Source of the DNA: Rhizoclosmatium globosum | Lineage: Eukaryota; Chytridiomycota; Chytridiomycetes; Chytridiales; Chytriomycetaceae | Reading direction: 5' to 3' | DNA: 64,000 nucleotides | NCBI GenBank assembly: GCA_002104985.1 | Contig: MCGO01000077.1 | Span: 62,001-126,000 of the forward strand | Part shown: positions 34,375 to 47,000 of the stretch, in pieces | How positions within the stretch are numbered: position 1 is the stretch's first letter | How the letters are laid out: each line of letters starts with the position of its first letter | The notes under the pieces: generated by a model | The model's input: only the letters and a program-made list of their open reading frames with translations | Database searches by the model: none | What the model was told of the DNA's origin: nothing | Program-made: the position numbers and the translations under genes

Positions 34375-37300
34375 ATTGTTATATTTGTTTGGAGATTGTA
34401 ATTGATCTCTGTCACAATTCCAGCAGCAACTACCGTTGATCCAGATCGAATCATGATTCTTCCCAACTCGCGAGAATCTTTGGCAAGCTCCACACAGATT
34501 GGTCGCTCTACTTTAATGTCAACTACAGCGGTCACATTCTTAGGAAGCGCCCTGAACTAAAAGTTAGCTACTATTATTTGAAGAATTGATACAAACCTTG
34601 GATTCTTTTTCGAAACCTCTCCAGTTGATTTGTCAAGAATAGAAATAAGTTTTGAGATGATTCCTGACGTGGAGGCACTTTGATGGTGAACAACGATCGG
34701 AATACCCAGAGTCAATGGAATTGCAATGTCGAATGTAACAATCTTGACGCGGAATACATCTGCAACTGGAACCAAAGCTTGAGGAGAGCAAAGAACATTT
34801 CCAATGTGAATCTGCTGCACGTCAATTCCGTTTAAGGTGATGACGATGTTGTCTCCAGCCACAGCCCACTTGATGGGGTCATTGTTTGATTCAATAGATT
34901 TTACTACACCGTGTTCTCCAAGGGGCATAACGGTTACGGTATCTCCAATTTGAAGAGTTCCTGCTTCAATTCGTCCACTGACTGAAAGAGAGCCGCCTCC
35001 ACCTGCAGTGACGCCTCCCTTGAAGTAATCAACGATGGGAAGTCGGAAAGCTTTTTCAAGGGCTCTGACCGGGGGTTGCAGTGCATCTACGTACAAGTTA
35101 GTTAATGATCACTGAAACCCATATATTTTACCAAGACTCTCTTGCAATGTTGGACCAGAGTACCACGATCCAAGCACATCACTCTTCCGTTCCACCATGT
35201 TTTCTCCGGTAAATCCACTGACTGGAACAAAGAAAATCTTATCTTTCTTGAATCCTGCACCCAACAAGAACAGTGTAAGCTTTTCTTTGATCTCCAAAAA
35301 TCGATGCTCTGCCCAGTCCATCTAACAAAGCGTCAGTAAGGCAGGCTTGTGCATCAAGATCGAACACCCACCATATCAAGCTTATTGACTGCAACGACCA
35401 GCTGAGATACTCCCAAACTTCTAACCAACAGTGCATGCTCTCGAGTCTGTCCTCCCAACTCGAAACCAACCTCAAATTCACCCGTTCCACTGTCAATCAC
35501 GAGAAGAGCTACATCAGCCTGGGAAGCACCTGAAATCATGTTTGGGATAAAGTCACGATGTCCAGGGGCATCAAGAATGGTGAATCGATGAGATTTTGTC
35601 TGGAAAACCGACATTCCGACGTCAATAGTAACACCACTTACAAAGGGTTAGCTGACTCCATGCGCAAAAAAGAACCTTACCGTGATCTTTCTTCTTCAGT
35701 CTCATCCAACACCCATGCAAAGCAGAATGAGCCCTTTTTCATCTTTTCAGCATCGCGCTCATACTTCTTCATTGTTCTCTCGTTCACTTCCCCAAGAAGA
35801 TACAACAGATGGCCCATCAAGGTAGATTTTCCCGCATCAACATGCCCAATAACAACCAGATTGATGGACGACTTTTCAGAGTTTCTCTTGGCATATTCTT
35901 CCAAAACGTTTATCTTCTTTCCCTTCGAAACAGGAGGCGGTGCTGCAACTGGAACAGAGCTTGGAAGTTTTCCGCCACCAATTGATATACTCGACGCTGT
36001 TCTGGTGGGCGAACCTGATCTTGATGGGGAACTTGTACGAGCTGGTGACGCAACTCGTGGAGTTGCTCCTGATTTGACAGCGGTTGTACCAATCGACAAT
36101 GACTTAATTCCTTGTGTTACTCCTGAAGATTTTGTTGGTGCTGAAGGCGTTTTTGTTGGCGCCACAGGCTGTTTCGCCGTCCCACCCATTTTTGCTAATT
36201 GATTGCATTAAAAAAAATACTTTGTAAGTAGAACTAGACATACCTGTACGAGCAGCAAAGACTATGTCATCAGGACTTGGAGTGGAGAAATCAAATCGTG
36301 TTCCAGCACCGGCTGAAGGTTCTAACAGAGCAGAAAATACAGGATTATTAAGCATAGTTCGCACACTCGAGTCGAAAGAAGAGGAGGTGAGGTTTGAGGC
36401 CCAAAACGAAGCGAATTCAGACGGTTTAGCGAGGATTGGGCTGAAAGAATCATCGTATGACGCAGCCTTCGTCGAGAAAGACTTAGATGACTTGCTCCCT
36501 GGCGTAGAATTTATGACAGGAATGGCTTTGGAGATTGATGAAGGTGTTGATGAAAGTGTACTTGGCTTTGTTGAGAAGCTTGATAAAGTAGGTGCTCCCG
36601 ATTTTTGAACAAGCAACGCCGGCCTCGCCGATGCGATTGATGCAGATCCAACAAGAGACATCGCAGAGAGAGCCTCATTGATAACATTTGCACCAGTTTT
36701 AACGGCCGTATTTCCAAAACTGGATAATCCCGACTGTTTGTTCACTTCTGAAGTCTTCAACAGTGACGGAGAATTCTTCAATCCGCCGCTTAAGGATGTC
36801 AAAGACGGAGTAACAGATGGACCAGCCTTGCCAACTCCTCCCGTCGACGATAAATTCGACAACCCTTTCGATTGAGATAATCCGGACAACGACGGTATCG
36901 CGCTACCACTTTTCAAAGTACTTGCTGTGTTCAAACTTCCCAGTTTCGATAATGATGACAGTGTTGGAGCAGTTCCAGTTGATTGCAATGCAGAATTTCT
37001 CAAACCCGTTGGATTCACACCCAAAGAGCTCAACGACGCAGGAATATTAACATTGTGTGCAGGTATAATGTCCGTATCAACGATCATATCTGACCCTTCA
37101 TCAAGTGTGGATGCTAATGTGGAGGCCAATTCAGAGAACTCGAGAGATAATCTTGAAAACACCGCAGGATCCAGCGTATTTGGGCCTCAGTTTCCTCGAA
37201 AAGGGGAAGGAAGGAAGGAAGTGGGATAGTATTACTTACGATTTGTGTTCCCGCTGTCCAACAAATGGTTGATGGCTCGCTCTTCACTGCCTCCGTATTT

Positions 37301-37670
37301 GAGAAGAGCTTGCTTTACAGACTCTGAGGAAAAGCCAGGACCAACTACGTTCATGACATTTCTGATAGCTGCAATTGTTGTGAGTCACTTCTGACAGTTG
37401 TCAGTCCTCACCTATCAACGACACATTAACAAGAGATGGAGGTGCCCGTTGTGCATTCGCGCCAATATTCGTTTTTGAAGGTGCCGTGTACGCAACCTGA
37501 GGAGCCGCTGGAATGTCCCAAAGTTAAGATGCGTCTCTCAGTGCCATCGCCGTACCTTCTTCCTCTTCCTCCTCTTCTTCCTCATCGTAATCATCATCGT
37601 CGTAATAATCGTCTCCATCATCCATCTCGTCATCGAGATTCATGTTACGGACCGCTCGATGTCGAGACAT
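34230..37670 (-). CDS. HBS1: Hbs1, eRF3-like translational GTPase (ribosome rescue)
   Basis: Nine exons: 37556-37670, 37412-37507, 37240-37368, 36244-37185, 35681-36194, 35372-35636, 35132-35321, 34597-35086 and 34230-34551; 1020 residues, phases closed. N terminus [18 protein letters not shown] followed by a long Asp/Glu run, then the HBS1 N-terminal UBA-like fold ([20 protein letters not shown]). A disordered Ser/Thr-rich linker of over 300 residues follows. GTPase motifs: G1 [10 protein letters not shown]3 DAPGHRDF, G4 NKLDM; then two beta-barrel domains. Hbs1 with Dom34/Pelota splits ribosomes stalled in no-go and non-stop decay. The family normally ends just after the AAGIVTEI motif; here no stop occurs for about 75 more codons, across the antisense DUF3431 gene. 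A nearby frame would stop near 34383, so a missing base is possible. Confidence 0.92.
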
Positions 37671-37746
37671 TGTTGTTGTTGGTTTGGTTTTGTGGAGAAA
37701 TGAAACAGTAGAAACAAAAGAGAGAAGTATAACAGCGAAATTCCAG

Positions 37747-37752
37747 TTTATT
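37747..37752 (-). terminator. AATAAA poly(A) signal candidate for EF-3
   Basis: TTTATT on the plus strand reads AATAAA on the EF-3 strand, about 90 bases past its stop codon and upstream of the HBS1 start region. Confidence 0.35.
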
Positions 37753-37839
37753 AGAACTTCAAGAGAATACAAAGTGAACTGAACTGATTACAACGTTCCA
37801 AAAATGTGACAGAAATAATTAAACCCCATATGATCGCAC

Positions 37840-40800
37840 TTAGAAAAGGTTGTGCTCGGTGGCAAACTCGTACTCCTCCTCATCAAGGTCAATGTCGGCA
37901 GCAATCTTGGCCTGCACGTTCTTGATCATAACCTTCTCCTCACGCTTGGACAACTTCTTCTTGGTCTTGACAGCAGACTTGTTACCGAAAGCATCCTCCA
38001 TAACAGAGATAGCCTCCTGCTCCTTCATGTTGTCCTCAACACGGTCCATCCATCCGGACTCTCCCTTGGTGGTCAAGTGACCGGCGTCCATCAACCACTC
38101 TTCCTTACAGATCTGGGAAACGAACTCAGAGTTGTGGGAAATGATAACGACACCTCCACCGAATCCTTCAATGGCGTTGGCAAGAGCTCCCAAAGCTTCA
38201 CGGTCCAAGTAGTTGGTTGGCTCGTCAAGAATGAGAATGTGTGGCTGGTTCCAGAGGGCAGCGGCCATGACGACCTTGACCTTCTGTCCTCCAGAGAGGG
38301 CACTCATACGGTAGTGAGTAGCGAACTCTGGCTCAAGACCGACGTCTCCCAAGTGAGCCTCGACCATGGCAGAGGACAAGGTACGGACGTATTGACCGGC
38401 AGCCTGAGCGATACGGGTGTCGATGGCCTTGACCTCCTTCTCCCATCCGAGCTTGGTGAGCTGCTTTCCGTCAATGTAGATACCTTCAGCAGAACGAGTC
38501 TCTCCCTGGAAGATGACCTCGTATTCGAAGTCGTTCTTGACCTGACGACGCTGACCAGTGATGGATCCAATGATCTTCTTGGCCTGGACGAGCTTTCCGT
38601 CTGGTCCCTTCCATGAGATTTGGGCTGGGGTAATCTGGAGCTTCTTCTCCTCGTCAGTGAGCTGCATGGAAACCTTGACAAGGGATTCCTTGTCAGATCC
38701 ATCAGCGTAACGCCAACGAATGTACTCGTTAGGGGTCTTGTCCAAGTGAGCTTCAATGTGGTGGAAAGCGTGTTGGGCGACGTAGGCGATACGGGCGTTA
38801 GGGTGCTTCCAGACATCTCCGGTTTGTGGAACGACTTCTCCAGTCAAGACCTTGATCATGGTAGACTTTCCAGCACCGTTCTCACCGACACATCCGACAC
38901 GGGAGGCCATGGAGACCTGAATGGTGATGTTGAAGAGAGTTGGCTTGGTGTTACCTGGGTAGGTGAAGTCACATCCGACCATCTTCATGAGGGCCTTGGA
39001 ACGAGACTTGATACCCTCAATTGGTCCTGGCTCTGGGAACTTGAAAGAGAGCTTGGTCTTCTTCAAGGAGAAGTAGGATTGGGCCTCTGGGTTACGCTCA
39101 ATGAAAGAGTTCAAGTTACCACGGTATTGGTGCAACTTGAGACGGTCGATCTGCATGATGTTGGTACAGACAGTGTTCAAGAAACGAGAGTCGTGGGACA
39201 CCATGATGGCAGTAACGTTGGTGAGAGAGTTGATGTAGTTCATAACCCATTGCACGTTCAAGACATCCAAGTGGTTGGTTGGCTCATCAAGCAACAAGAT
39301 ATCGGCCTTTTGCAACATGGCTCTGGCAAGAGCAAGCTTCATTCTCCAACCTCCAGAAAGGGTAGACACAGCGTTGTTTGGGTTGGCCTTTCCGGTCTCA
39401 ACGAAACCGACGGAGTTGAGGACGGCAATAACTTCCTCACGCTTGGCGTTCTTGAGACGTGGGTCCTCCAAGACGTAGTCAACACAGGACAAGTGGGAGA
39501 GCTCTCCGAGAATATCAGCCTCGACGAAGACGGTACGGACAACAGATGGGTCTGGGAAACCCTCGACGGCACCGTTGGCAATGGATCTCATGAGAGTGGT
39601 CTTTCCAGAGTCGTTACCACCCAAAAGACCGTACTTAGCACCACGCTTCAATCTAATTTGATGGCATTTAGTTATCAATCACAACATATGAGAAAAACTC
39701 GACGTACCTCATATTGGTGTTGTGGAGCAAAATCTTGGTACCGTAGGCCAAGGTGAAGGTACAGTTACACAACTCCTCACCGTCATCGTCACCCTCGTCA
39801 TCGTTGGATGGCAATGGCTTTACCATGGCCTCACACTCAGTGCGGAGGGCGTCAGTGATAGAAGCAGCCTTGGCAGCGTCCAAAACAGCAATGAACTTCT
39901 CAACTTCCTTCCAGTCAGCAGCCTCAAACTTACGGAGGGACATCAAAGAGCAAGCAATTTGTCCGACGTGGTGGATGAAGGTACCGTCGTCAGTCTCGGC
40001 TGGGACCTTGGCCTTGATGGCAGCAACAACGTTGTCCAAGTCAATCTCCTTGGCACGAGCCTTCTCCTTCTCAATGATAGCGTTAAGCTTGTTCATGGCA
40101 GCAAGGGTCTTCTCGGCAACACCACGGGCCTCTGGGTTGGAAAGGGTTTGGGTGGCCTTCTCAAGACCTGGGATCAAAAGGTTCATGAATGGAGCGGCAT
40201 CCAATGGGTTGTTGACGAGCTTGGCCATGTTGTCGATAATGACAGCAGACTGACGCATGGTGGCTAAATTTCGTTGTTAGTAATGAAGTCCGCACATTTT
40301 GTGGCAAGTATACTCAACTGGTGACACCAGAAGCAAGACCACGGACCAAAAGTGGGGTAACCATGGCAAGAGCTGGGGACTCAACAGAGGAGACGAAGGT
40401 AACTCCGGCGAGCTTGTGCATGATCTCCTTGACTTCGTCTGGGTGAGTAACAGAGCGGACAATTGGACCAGTCATGTGCTCCAAATCACGGTTTCCGATA
40501 ACATCACAGGCAGCAGTCAAAGCAGCCTCACCGAGCTCAGAGATGGTTGGGTCAGTGTCGACAACGGACTTGGAGATTTCTGGGACAATCTGAGTCAAGG
40601 CGAAACCAAGCTGCTCTGGAGCAGACTCAGAGAAAGAGGCGATGGCAGAGAGAGCGGCGGCACGGGTACCAGTCTTGGACTGGAAGGAGTCCTGGGCGTT
40701 GATCAAGGTGGTAACAATGTCACGGAGACCGTTCAAGGACAAGTTCTTGCAAATGTTCTTGGCAGCGTCAGAACATTGGTTCTTGAGCTCCTTCGCAACC

Positions 40801-41488
40801 TTCTTGTCACCACAGGCGTTAAGGATAACTGGCAATTGCTTGCAAAGGTATGGCTGAGCAACGGTCATGTTGTCCTTAACGAGGGAGTTGACGTAGGCGA
40901 TCAAAGCCTTTCCAGCCTCATCGGCAGCAGACTTAACAGGGGCAGCCTTGTCTCCTGCAAAGAAGAGTCAGAATATGTCCAGAAAGAACAGAAAGAGCAA
41001 CGAATAGTGAAAAAAATTTCCGATGGTTGTCCTTCAGAGTGAAGAAAAAAACGACCATTGCCCTAATCAATCAGCCTTTCCAGCTTCCTCATGCATGCTA
41101 ATTCGAAACAAACGACTTTTTCCTTATTGAATAACTATTGCGCATGCATTTGACGAATTGGATAGCTGGCAGTAGAATGCGGGCTGAATAAGGATCATGA
41201 GAGGAACGTACCCTGCTCGACGAGAACGACTGGAAGGGCTCTGAGCAAGGTTGGCTCCGACTTCAAAGCCGCGCCGGTCAGGGCCTTGGCGATGGCAGTG
41301 TAGGCAGCGAAGGCAGCCTCACGCGCGGGCTGGCTCTTCTTGTCCTCGGCAGCGGCCTTGAGTCCATCAAGGATCTTGGATGAGACAAGAACGGCTGAAC
41401 CAGCTCCCTTGACAGCAGTGGCCAAGCTGTCAGCGGCAGCCTTGTCACCAGAGGCGATAGACTTGATCAAAGCAGTGTAGTCGACCAT
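37840..41488 (-). CDS. TEF3: Translation elongation factor 3 (fungal EF-3, ABCF-type ATPase)
   Basis: Four exons: 41212-41488, 40319-40954, 39708-40263 and 37840-39652; 1093 residues (yeast Yef3 1044). HEAT repeats fill the N-terminal 300 residues, then a four-helix region. Two ABC domains follow: NBD1 Walker A GGNDSGKTT, signature LSGGWRMKLALARAM, Walker B ILLLDEPTNHLD; NBD2 Walker A GENGAGKST, signature ALSGGQKVKVVMAAA, Walker B LILDEPTNYLD. A chromodomain-like insert lies within NBD2, and the tail is basic (KTKKKLSKREEK). EF-3 is an ATPase that helps eEF1A deliver tRNA and ejects E-site tRNA; it is essentially a fungal protein. Codon use is strikingly uniform (C/G-ending, few rare codons), fitting very high expression. 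Intron 1 (257 bp) is the longest in the window. Walker A of NBD1 departs from the usual GPNGCGKST. Confidence 0.96.
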
Positions 41489-41701
41489 TTGACGTTTGTT
41501 GAAGAAAAAAGGAAAAGGGCGAGAAAATTGACTGACCCAAAAACGTGCCTCATCGACACCTGAAACAGCGCCTACTGCACGGGGAACCTATTTGATTCCT
41601 ACGTGAAGAGAGTTGATTTATTTTGTCGGATTTACATTTCTGAAAGTGTCGACAATCTGTATCGTCCCACCTATCAAGCAGTTAACAAGAAACCTTCGTC
41701 C

Positions 41702-43926
41702 ATGCGAATCTTTCCGACTTTGGTGCTTTTTGCGTTGTTCCAGCTGGGATTAGCGGCCAACTATATCTCAATCCCTAACTTTGACTCTTTGGGACAAGAT
41801 ATTTTTTGTCGACAAGTTGGACAAACCGTTCTAGGGATTCAAATACAAACACTGACTACCTGTAACTCTATATGCGACGCCTATACAGGGTGTGTCGCGA
41901 CTGTATGGGTGGTTGATGGCGTAAATCCCAACAGCTGCTGTCTCAAAAACGCAATGAGTTTCGGAGGCTACAATACGCATTGCACTGTTAACCTTCCCGG
42001 TGGAAGTGGGTTCTTGAATGGGGCATGGCTTGAAGGTGGTGACTTGAGCAATATTGCTGACACAGACACAACAGGAACAACATGCCGAAATTCGTGCGCA
42101 AACGAAAATAGCTGCATTGTTGGAATTTTGAAGCAAGGGATCTGCTATTTGAAGAGTAGCATTGGAACCGCTCAAACCAACGCCAATTCTATGATCGTTG
42201 TTCCCCAGCCCTTAGCTTTTAGAACCACTTCAACCTCAACAACAACACTGACAACTTCCACGACGTCTTCGACTTCAACCACAAGTACCACAAGTACTTT
42301 GACAACCACAACTCCCACTACAACCACTTCCTCATCAACCACTTCAACATCAACTACTTTGACAACGACTACTTTCACGACAACCACGTCATCTACCACT
42401 AAGACAACTACTACTCTCACCACAACAACTTCAACATCCCTTACGTCAACTACTTCAACAACTACTTCGACGTCAACGACGTTGACCACAACAACGTCTA
42501 CGTCGACCACTTATACAACAACTACTTCAACTTCTACGACATCAACAACAACCACACTGACAACAAGCACAACAACTACTACAACTAGCACATCTTCAAC
42601 TTCGTCAACTTCCACATCGCGAACGTCAACTTCAACTTCAACTTCAACTTCATCAACTTCCACATCGCGAACGTCAACTTCAACTTCAACCACCACCACC
42701 ACCACCACCACCGCTTCAACTTTAACTTCATCAACATCCGCCTCTCTCACTTCGAGTTCGACAACAATAAAAACTACCTCAACTTCAACCTCAACATCCT
42801 CTTCAAGAACAAGCTCAACATCAACTACGACGTCAACCACAACTACTTCATTTACCGCCTTGATACATACAGAATGTGTTTATCTGAAAGAGGCATTTCC
42901 GTCAGTCAACTATTCATTCGATTGTTCATCCATAACACCCGACGGCAATTATCCAATCTACAGCCTGAAAAACAACATCCGTCGTGCTCGCCGGGACGAG
43001 TAATAGGTGGTGATTTCCTCTTGCATATAATTAACATTTTATGCCAGTCTTCGGTACGTCAAGTTCGAGGCTTTTCGAGTACGCGATGTTGTATTCCCGA
43101 AAATGGGCCTCTCACAGGAAATCCCAAGTACGATTGATAAATTCAGCGCGTTACAGATTCTGTAAGGAGAAAAATGTTCACAACCGACATTTTGTGTACC
43201 AACCTTTTTTTAGTGACCTTTCGGGGAATCAACTGACAGGAAATATTCCCACACAAATTGCCTTGCTTCCGAGTTTACAAATTGTGTATGGCTGAGTCTT
43301 CTGATATATTAGGTTGACTGATTTATGTACAGGAATTTGGCTTCGAATCAAATCTCTGGAGGAATTCCTACCGAGATCGGAAAGCTAAAGAGTCTTCAAT
43401 CTGTGTAAGTTCTGTGGTACTAAGCTGGTTTAACATTCGACTCGAAGGGATCTCACCGGAAATATGCTGACGGGAGCTATACCTGTTCAATTAGCACAAT
43501 TACCGAATCTTCAATCTATGTGAGGTCAAGCTCATTCATTCCATTCGCTAATGAAAAGCTTTAGCTTAATATCAGGGAATCAACTCACAGGAGCCGTTCC
43601 GCCTACTAATTCAAGCGATTTCAGCTAAAGGACTTAAAGTCAACTTTGGAGTCAACTGCCTCAACGGCCTTCCAAATCAGAGGTCTTATTGTCATCGTAA
43701 AGAACCAGATTGCCGCGCAATTTCATTGGATTCTGGATATTTAGATCCTCGATGGAAGCCGCTCGCTGCGGTCAACAGTGATATGAATGCATTCGATAAA
43801 GCGGTGAATGAAATGGGAGTTGCACACTTTGGGGTGCGTGAATATGAATATCAAGCGTTTCGATATTACGCTGAGAAACGTGCTTTCTGTATGGCAAAAC
43901 ACCCCGAATACGTATTTCTAGGTTAG
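41702..43926 (+). CDS. Secreted PAN-like/mucin/leucine-rich-repeat protein
   Basis: Signal peptide MRIFPTLVLFALFQLGLA from ATG 41702. Two Cys-rich PAN/apple-like units follow (CRQVGQ...CNSICDAYTGC; CRNSCANENSC...CYLK), then a Thr/Ser tract of about 200 residues, likely heavily O-glycosylated. A small Cys pair (FDCSSI) and LRRs come next. LRR exons: 43048-43161, 43214-43285, 43333-43404, 43448-43519, then 43565 onward; repeats read LDLSGNQLTGNIP, NQISGGIPTEIGKL, NMLTGAIPVQLAQL and ISGNQLTGAVPP. A Cys-rich cap (VNCLNGLPNQRSYCHR) and an acidic/aromatic tail end at 43926. The join from exon 1 (ends about 42990) to the first LRR exon is unresolved, and one base is out of frame near 43625; as read, translation stops at 43628. 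Probably a cell-surface or adhesive protein. Confidence 0.7.
42236..42860 (+). repeat. Low-complexity ACN/TCN codon tract (Thr/Ser mucin region)
   Basis: Degenerate short repeats of ACA/ACT/ACC and TCA/TCT/TCG codons, with a perfect duplicated block (two copies of a roughly 40-bp unit reading SSTSTSRTSTSTSTS in part, near 42610-42690) and an ACC run at 42690-42713. It encodes the Thr/Ser-rich stalk. Such tracts vary in length between alleles. Confidence 0.85.
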
Positions 43927-44025
43927 TAAAAGATAAATAAATGTTTTCATATTTTGATTGTTTAACCACCTGAAAAACCATGAGACAATCCATTGTGTTG
44001 CTCGTTTGTCTCTTTTTTGAGACAA

Positions 44026-47000
44026 ATGGACGACTCAACACTCAAACTTCTAAAAGTCACGAGCAAGAAAAACGAAGTGTTCATCTTGGTTCCGCCTTTT
44101 AGTCGCAAAATCAAAGAATATTCACTTTCTGTGGGGTCAGATGTGGATGGGCTTCAAATCAGTGCAACACCAAATGAAGGTGATGCTTTCGCGCAAGTCC
44201 AAAAAGCTGGAGCAAATGGAAGTAAGTATTTCGAACCAACTTAAATTATATTAACTCATCGTCCCAAAGCCGTTGCCGTTCCCGAAGGAACCAGTGATAT
44301 CATAATCAAGTGCGACGCCGCTGATGGCTCATTTTCAAATACAGTTATTCACATATTTCGGCCTCCAGCAAATGACGCAACTCTCAAAGAATTAAAGGTC
44401 TCAGCAGGGGCTCTAACGCCCGATTTTCATCGATTGGAAACAAAGTATGTGCTGAAAGTATCGCCTCATATAACAATTGTGACTATCAATGCGGTTCCAA
44501 TAAACTCCACGTCCAAAGTAGCCACTGAAGGCTGTAAAGAGAACGGAGAAGTGGCTTTGGATCTGGGTGAAACGGATATAACATTCACTGTGACGTCTGC
44601 TGATGGCACGACCAAACAACAATATGACATCGCGATTCAAAAAACAATGTCTGGGACAAGATTGCCTGTTTCGAAAGATTCCAAACTCGAAAGAGATGAT
44701 CTCTGCTCAATGTGCCTTTCTATTTTAGTTCTTCCACGGCAAAAGCCAGAAGGATCCAAATGCTCTCATAACTTATGTCTTCCGTGCCTTGAACTTTTCG
44801 GTAAACGAGAATCATCAAATTACGTTTGTCCACTGTGCTCTCAGCCTCTATCATCCAAATCAAACACAATGGTGGAAAAACGACTGGCATCCATCAAATA
44901 TTCGTGTCCCTTCAGTATATTTGGCTGCAGCTCTACTTCAATTGAAGCATATCAAATACCAACGCACGTACTTCAATGCCAATCTGCTCCATCTCCTCTG
45001 CAATGCAAAAATTGCCAAGGCTCTAAAACGTCTAATATTGGAAAGGCATTTGAAGGGGAAGTTCATAAAGACACGACGTGTACATATCAATGCGAAGTAT
45101 GTCAAAAGAAAGTTTCAGCAGCGAACAAGCATGTTCACGACAGCTATTTATGTTTAACAAAGCGAGAGGCACTGAACAAAAGTGACTTGCCTGAATCGAG
45201 CGGCTGGGAGACTGCGCTTATTGACAAGAAAGGTTGTCCTGCATCTATCGAAGCTTGTGTGAAGCAAGCTACAGAAGTACATCATAAAGAATATCTCGTG
45301 TCGTTGGCAGAAACTTGGGCAACAAGCATCCGTACTTCGGGAATGAACCCGAAACAGCCAAACACCTTCCACTTGGATCAAATGTCAAAACTGTACGCGA
45401 CAGCAATTGCACTCAACTCTGAAACCAAGAAACTGAAAGGCGGTTCTCTCGATGAAACTCTACATATTCAACTTGGTCTTGTTCAAGAAGAGTTATGGTG
45501 TTGCAAGAACACGTTTCCTCCCGTTGAAGTCAAGGAAAAGTCCAAAGTGAATGACAACGCTGCTGCAAGTGCAAGTTTTATGAGCGATGAAGTCGACGGC
45601 TTATTGATGAGCCTTGGAATCGCAAAAAACGCTTCAAACGCTTCAAAAATCAAAGCGATGGAAGAAGAGTTCCACAGACTAACTGCAGCTGGATTATCGG
45701 ACCAAGCAGCTGAAGTACAAGGGTTACATCAGTGGAAGGTGCAGCAGGTAAACGCTGCCAATGGGACTTCGGATTTTTTAGGGTCTGGTGGAAATCAGCA
45801 AGCTCGAGGTGTGGGTGGTATTTCGAATGCGTTGGAAAAATATGAACACGCGGTTGGTATAAATCCAAATAGTAGTGAAGCGAATTATCATTTAGGTCGA
45901 GTTCATTTACAACTTGGAAACTTTGAGAAAGCTCAGTTACATTTGGAGCATGCCATTTCGAATCGTCCCATATTTCCGAATGCTCAATTTTTACTGGTAC
46001 GTTTGTTTAGATAGTCGCTGATTGTTGATTGGTTCGTTAGGCTGTTGCGATTATGTCGCAGAAAACACCAAACCTGAGCCTTGTTCCTCACACTTTAGCA
46101 TTACTCGAAGATGCCATCTTAGAATCTCATACTTCTTCTTGGATGTCTTTCAAGTCGATTGCTAGCAATCAAGCGATTCAAATTCCACAATCTATGCTTT
46201 GCGAATCTGTTTTGGCACCATCGAACACTCATCTTCCAGCAGCCCATATTGCTCTATCAAAATCATATCTATTGAATGCAACTACAGCAAAAGCAGTTTT
46301 CCCAATTCACCAACTCACGTCTCTCCTCACCCAAACATTGTCAACAATCCCATCAAAATCTGCGGCATTTCAAACGGCTTCGTTGTTTATCTGTGAAGCT
46401 CGAAGGCATTTGTTATTCTTACTTCCACTCATTCCACAAGCATCTCCAGAGCAATTAGTGGATTCCATCAACCAAGAAACTGTCCTATCAACAACAATCG
46501 CAATCACTTCATCAAAGACACATTCTCAACCCTCTTCCTCCATACTCACAAAAGTTGAACAAATATCCCAAAGTATCGTATACCGTCTGCCTCAGAACCT
46601 TCAGCATTGTCTCAGCTCGGAAAAGCTCAATTAGACCAAATAGATGGAAACCCAGCGTTTTCGAAAAGTTCTCAGAAACTGCAAGAATCAATTGAAAGTT
46701 TTGAAGCCGCTGTGGTGCTTGAAAGTGGTGTCGGGTTAGATGACGCAGCAGCATCGACGACCCTAAAGAAAGTTCAAGCTCAAGATTGGTTCGCCGAGTT
46801 GAAGAAGGAAATGGAATTTTGGGCTGTAAATTCGAAGCCAAAAGAAGTGAAACCCGCAGGTCCAATCAAAGGGGCAGCGGCTGGAAAAAAGGGTGCGGCT
46901 CCAGTAAAAGCAGCGCCCGCAGCGAAATCAGTTGCAAAGCCCGCAGCGCCAGCTGCAAAACCTGCTCCAGCAAAACCAGCTGCAGGAGCGAAAGGTCTTG

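Noticed and set aside
37852..39756. Two long plus-strand ORFs (254 and 378 codons) over EF-3
   Set aside because: They are antisense shadows caused by the strong codon bias of EF-3; products are Val/Leu/Gly/Ser-biased with no domain.
42172..42840. Two minus-strand Val/Glu/Asp repeat ORFs
   Set aside because: Complement of the Thr/Ser codon tract in the secreted LRR protein; pure low complexity.
42236..42860. CRISPR-like short repeat array
   Set aside because: Repeats are degenerate codons without unique spacers and lie in an open frame with a signal peptide.
43588..43618. Tiny intron ending CTACTAAT...TTTCAG in the last LRR exon
   Set aside because: Only about 29 bp and splicing it gives the wrong frame for the downstream Cys cap; a one-base frame error fits better.
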